A DNA stretch of 64,000 nucleotides from Variovorax davisae (GTDB lineage: Bacteria > Pseudomonadota > Gammaproteobacteria > Burkholderiales > Burkholderiaceae_C): NCBI RefSeq assembly GCF_030316845.1, contig NZ_JASZYS010000011.1, positions 1 to 64,000 on the forward strand, read 5' to 3'. Below the pieces are notes generated by a model, which was not told the origin of the DNA, made no database searches, and saw nothing but the letters and a program-made list of their open reading frames with translations. This document shows, piece by piece, positions 63,675 through 64,000 of the stretch (position 1 is its first letter; each line of letters starts with the position of its first letter). Position numbers and translations under genes: made by a program.

Positions 63675-64000
63675 TCAGGCGCCGGCCTGCGCGGCCTGCG
63701 CAGTCACCAGGCCTTCGAGCAGCTCTTCCTTGAGCGCGGCCAGTTCCGGGTCGCCGCGATGGCGCGGCCGCTCGCGGTCGATGGCCAGGTCGCGGGCCAC
63801 GCGGCCGTCGCGCATCAGCAGCACGCGGTCGGCCAGGATCAGCGCCTCCTCGACGTCGTGCGTGACCAGCAGCACGGTGCGCGGCCGGCGCGCGAGCAGG
63901 CCTTCGAGCAGCAGCTGCATCGACGCCCGCGTGATCGCATCGAGCGCGCCGAAGGGTTCGTCGAGCAGCAGCAGCTCGGGCTCGTGGATCAGCGCGCGCG
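63675..64000 (-). CDS. ABC transporter ATPase, SsuB-like (partial)
   Basis: The window end cuts this gene; 108 C-terminal residues are present. They include [18 protein letters not shown] (Walker B with D-loop) and [16 protein letters not shown] (switch His), then a tail with [15 protein letters not shown]. These fit SsuB/TauB-type nitrate/sulfonate/taurine importers. It leads into the binding-protein, monooxygenase and OsmC genes on the minus strand. The permease is not visible and may lie beyond the window. Confidence 0.85.
   Translation of the reverse strand, partial: RALIHEPELLLLDEPFGALDAITRASMQLLLEGLLARRPRTVLLVTHDVEEALILADRVLLMRDGRVARDLAIDRERPRHRGDPELAALKEELLEGLVTAQAAQAGA

Overview
The window is 64 kb of GC-rich DNA with compact operons, frequent GTG starts and ATGA stop/start overlaps. 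The gene families point to a betaproteobacterium of the Comamonadaceae, probably Variovorax or a close relative. Supporting signs are the short GC-rich intergenic repeats built around CCGAGGGGGC, the CadR-type MerR system, the aerobic cob genes and the Tat-exported phospholipase C. The assignment is an inference from gene content; no rRNA or other marker gene is present.

Layout. 1-8.9 kb holds mixed single genes: a TRAP binding-protein tail, an ArsC-like reductase, an EamA exporter, a FlxA-like coiled coil, two paralogous LuxR-type response regulators, a hydrolase, a phosphoesterase, a cyclic-nucleotide-binding protein and an AsmA-family protein. 9-11.6 kb has a small lipoprotein and a Tat-exported phospholipase C. 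11.6-17.2 kb is a sugar ABC transporter operon led by a DeoR-type repressor. 17.1-25 kb has an MBL-rhodanese fusion, a CinA-like amidase, an MscS-like channel and a Cd/Zn/Pb ATPase whose MerR-type promoter is legible; its probable regulator cadR lies two genes away. 25.1-30.6 kb is the assimilatory nitrite operon nirB-nirD-FNT transporter-PP2C/kinase, read leftwards from an apparent sigma-54 promoter with an NtrC-like site. It is divergent from a homoserine dehydrogenase gene that has a Thr/Ile-rich leader peptide and an intrinsic terminator upstream, which looks like a threonine attenuator. 32.6-38 kb is accessory: a GAF protein, orphan lipoproteins, a frameshifted membrane protein with about eleven CxxC motifs, a three-repeat secreted protein and a DUF3616 protein.

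38-59.3 kb is a cobalamin region with two adenosylcobalamin riboswitches. The first controls a TonB receptor and a PepSY membrane protein. The second precedes cobB-cobW-cobN-chlI-like-chlD-like-DUF1636-cobG-cobH-cobI-cobJ-(cobK on the other strand)-cobL-cobE-cobM-cbiM-cobF. CobG, CobF and CobN mark this as the oxygen-dependent, late-cobalt route. The set covers precorrin-2 to cob(II)yrinate a,c-diamide plus metal uptake and insertion. Adenosylation, later amidation and nucleotide-loop genes are not in the window.

59.3-60.6 kb is a gene graveyard (a broken TetR regulator and a broken alpha/beta hydrolase) around one small intact RyR-domain gene. 60.6-64 kb is a leftward sulfonate-type operon: an ABC ATPase (cut by the window end), a binding protein, a flavin monooxygenase and an OsmC protein.
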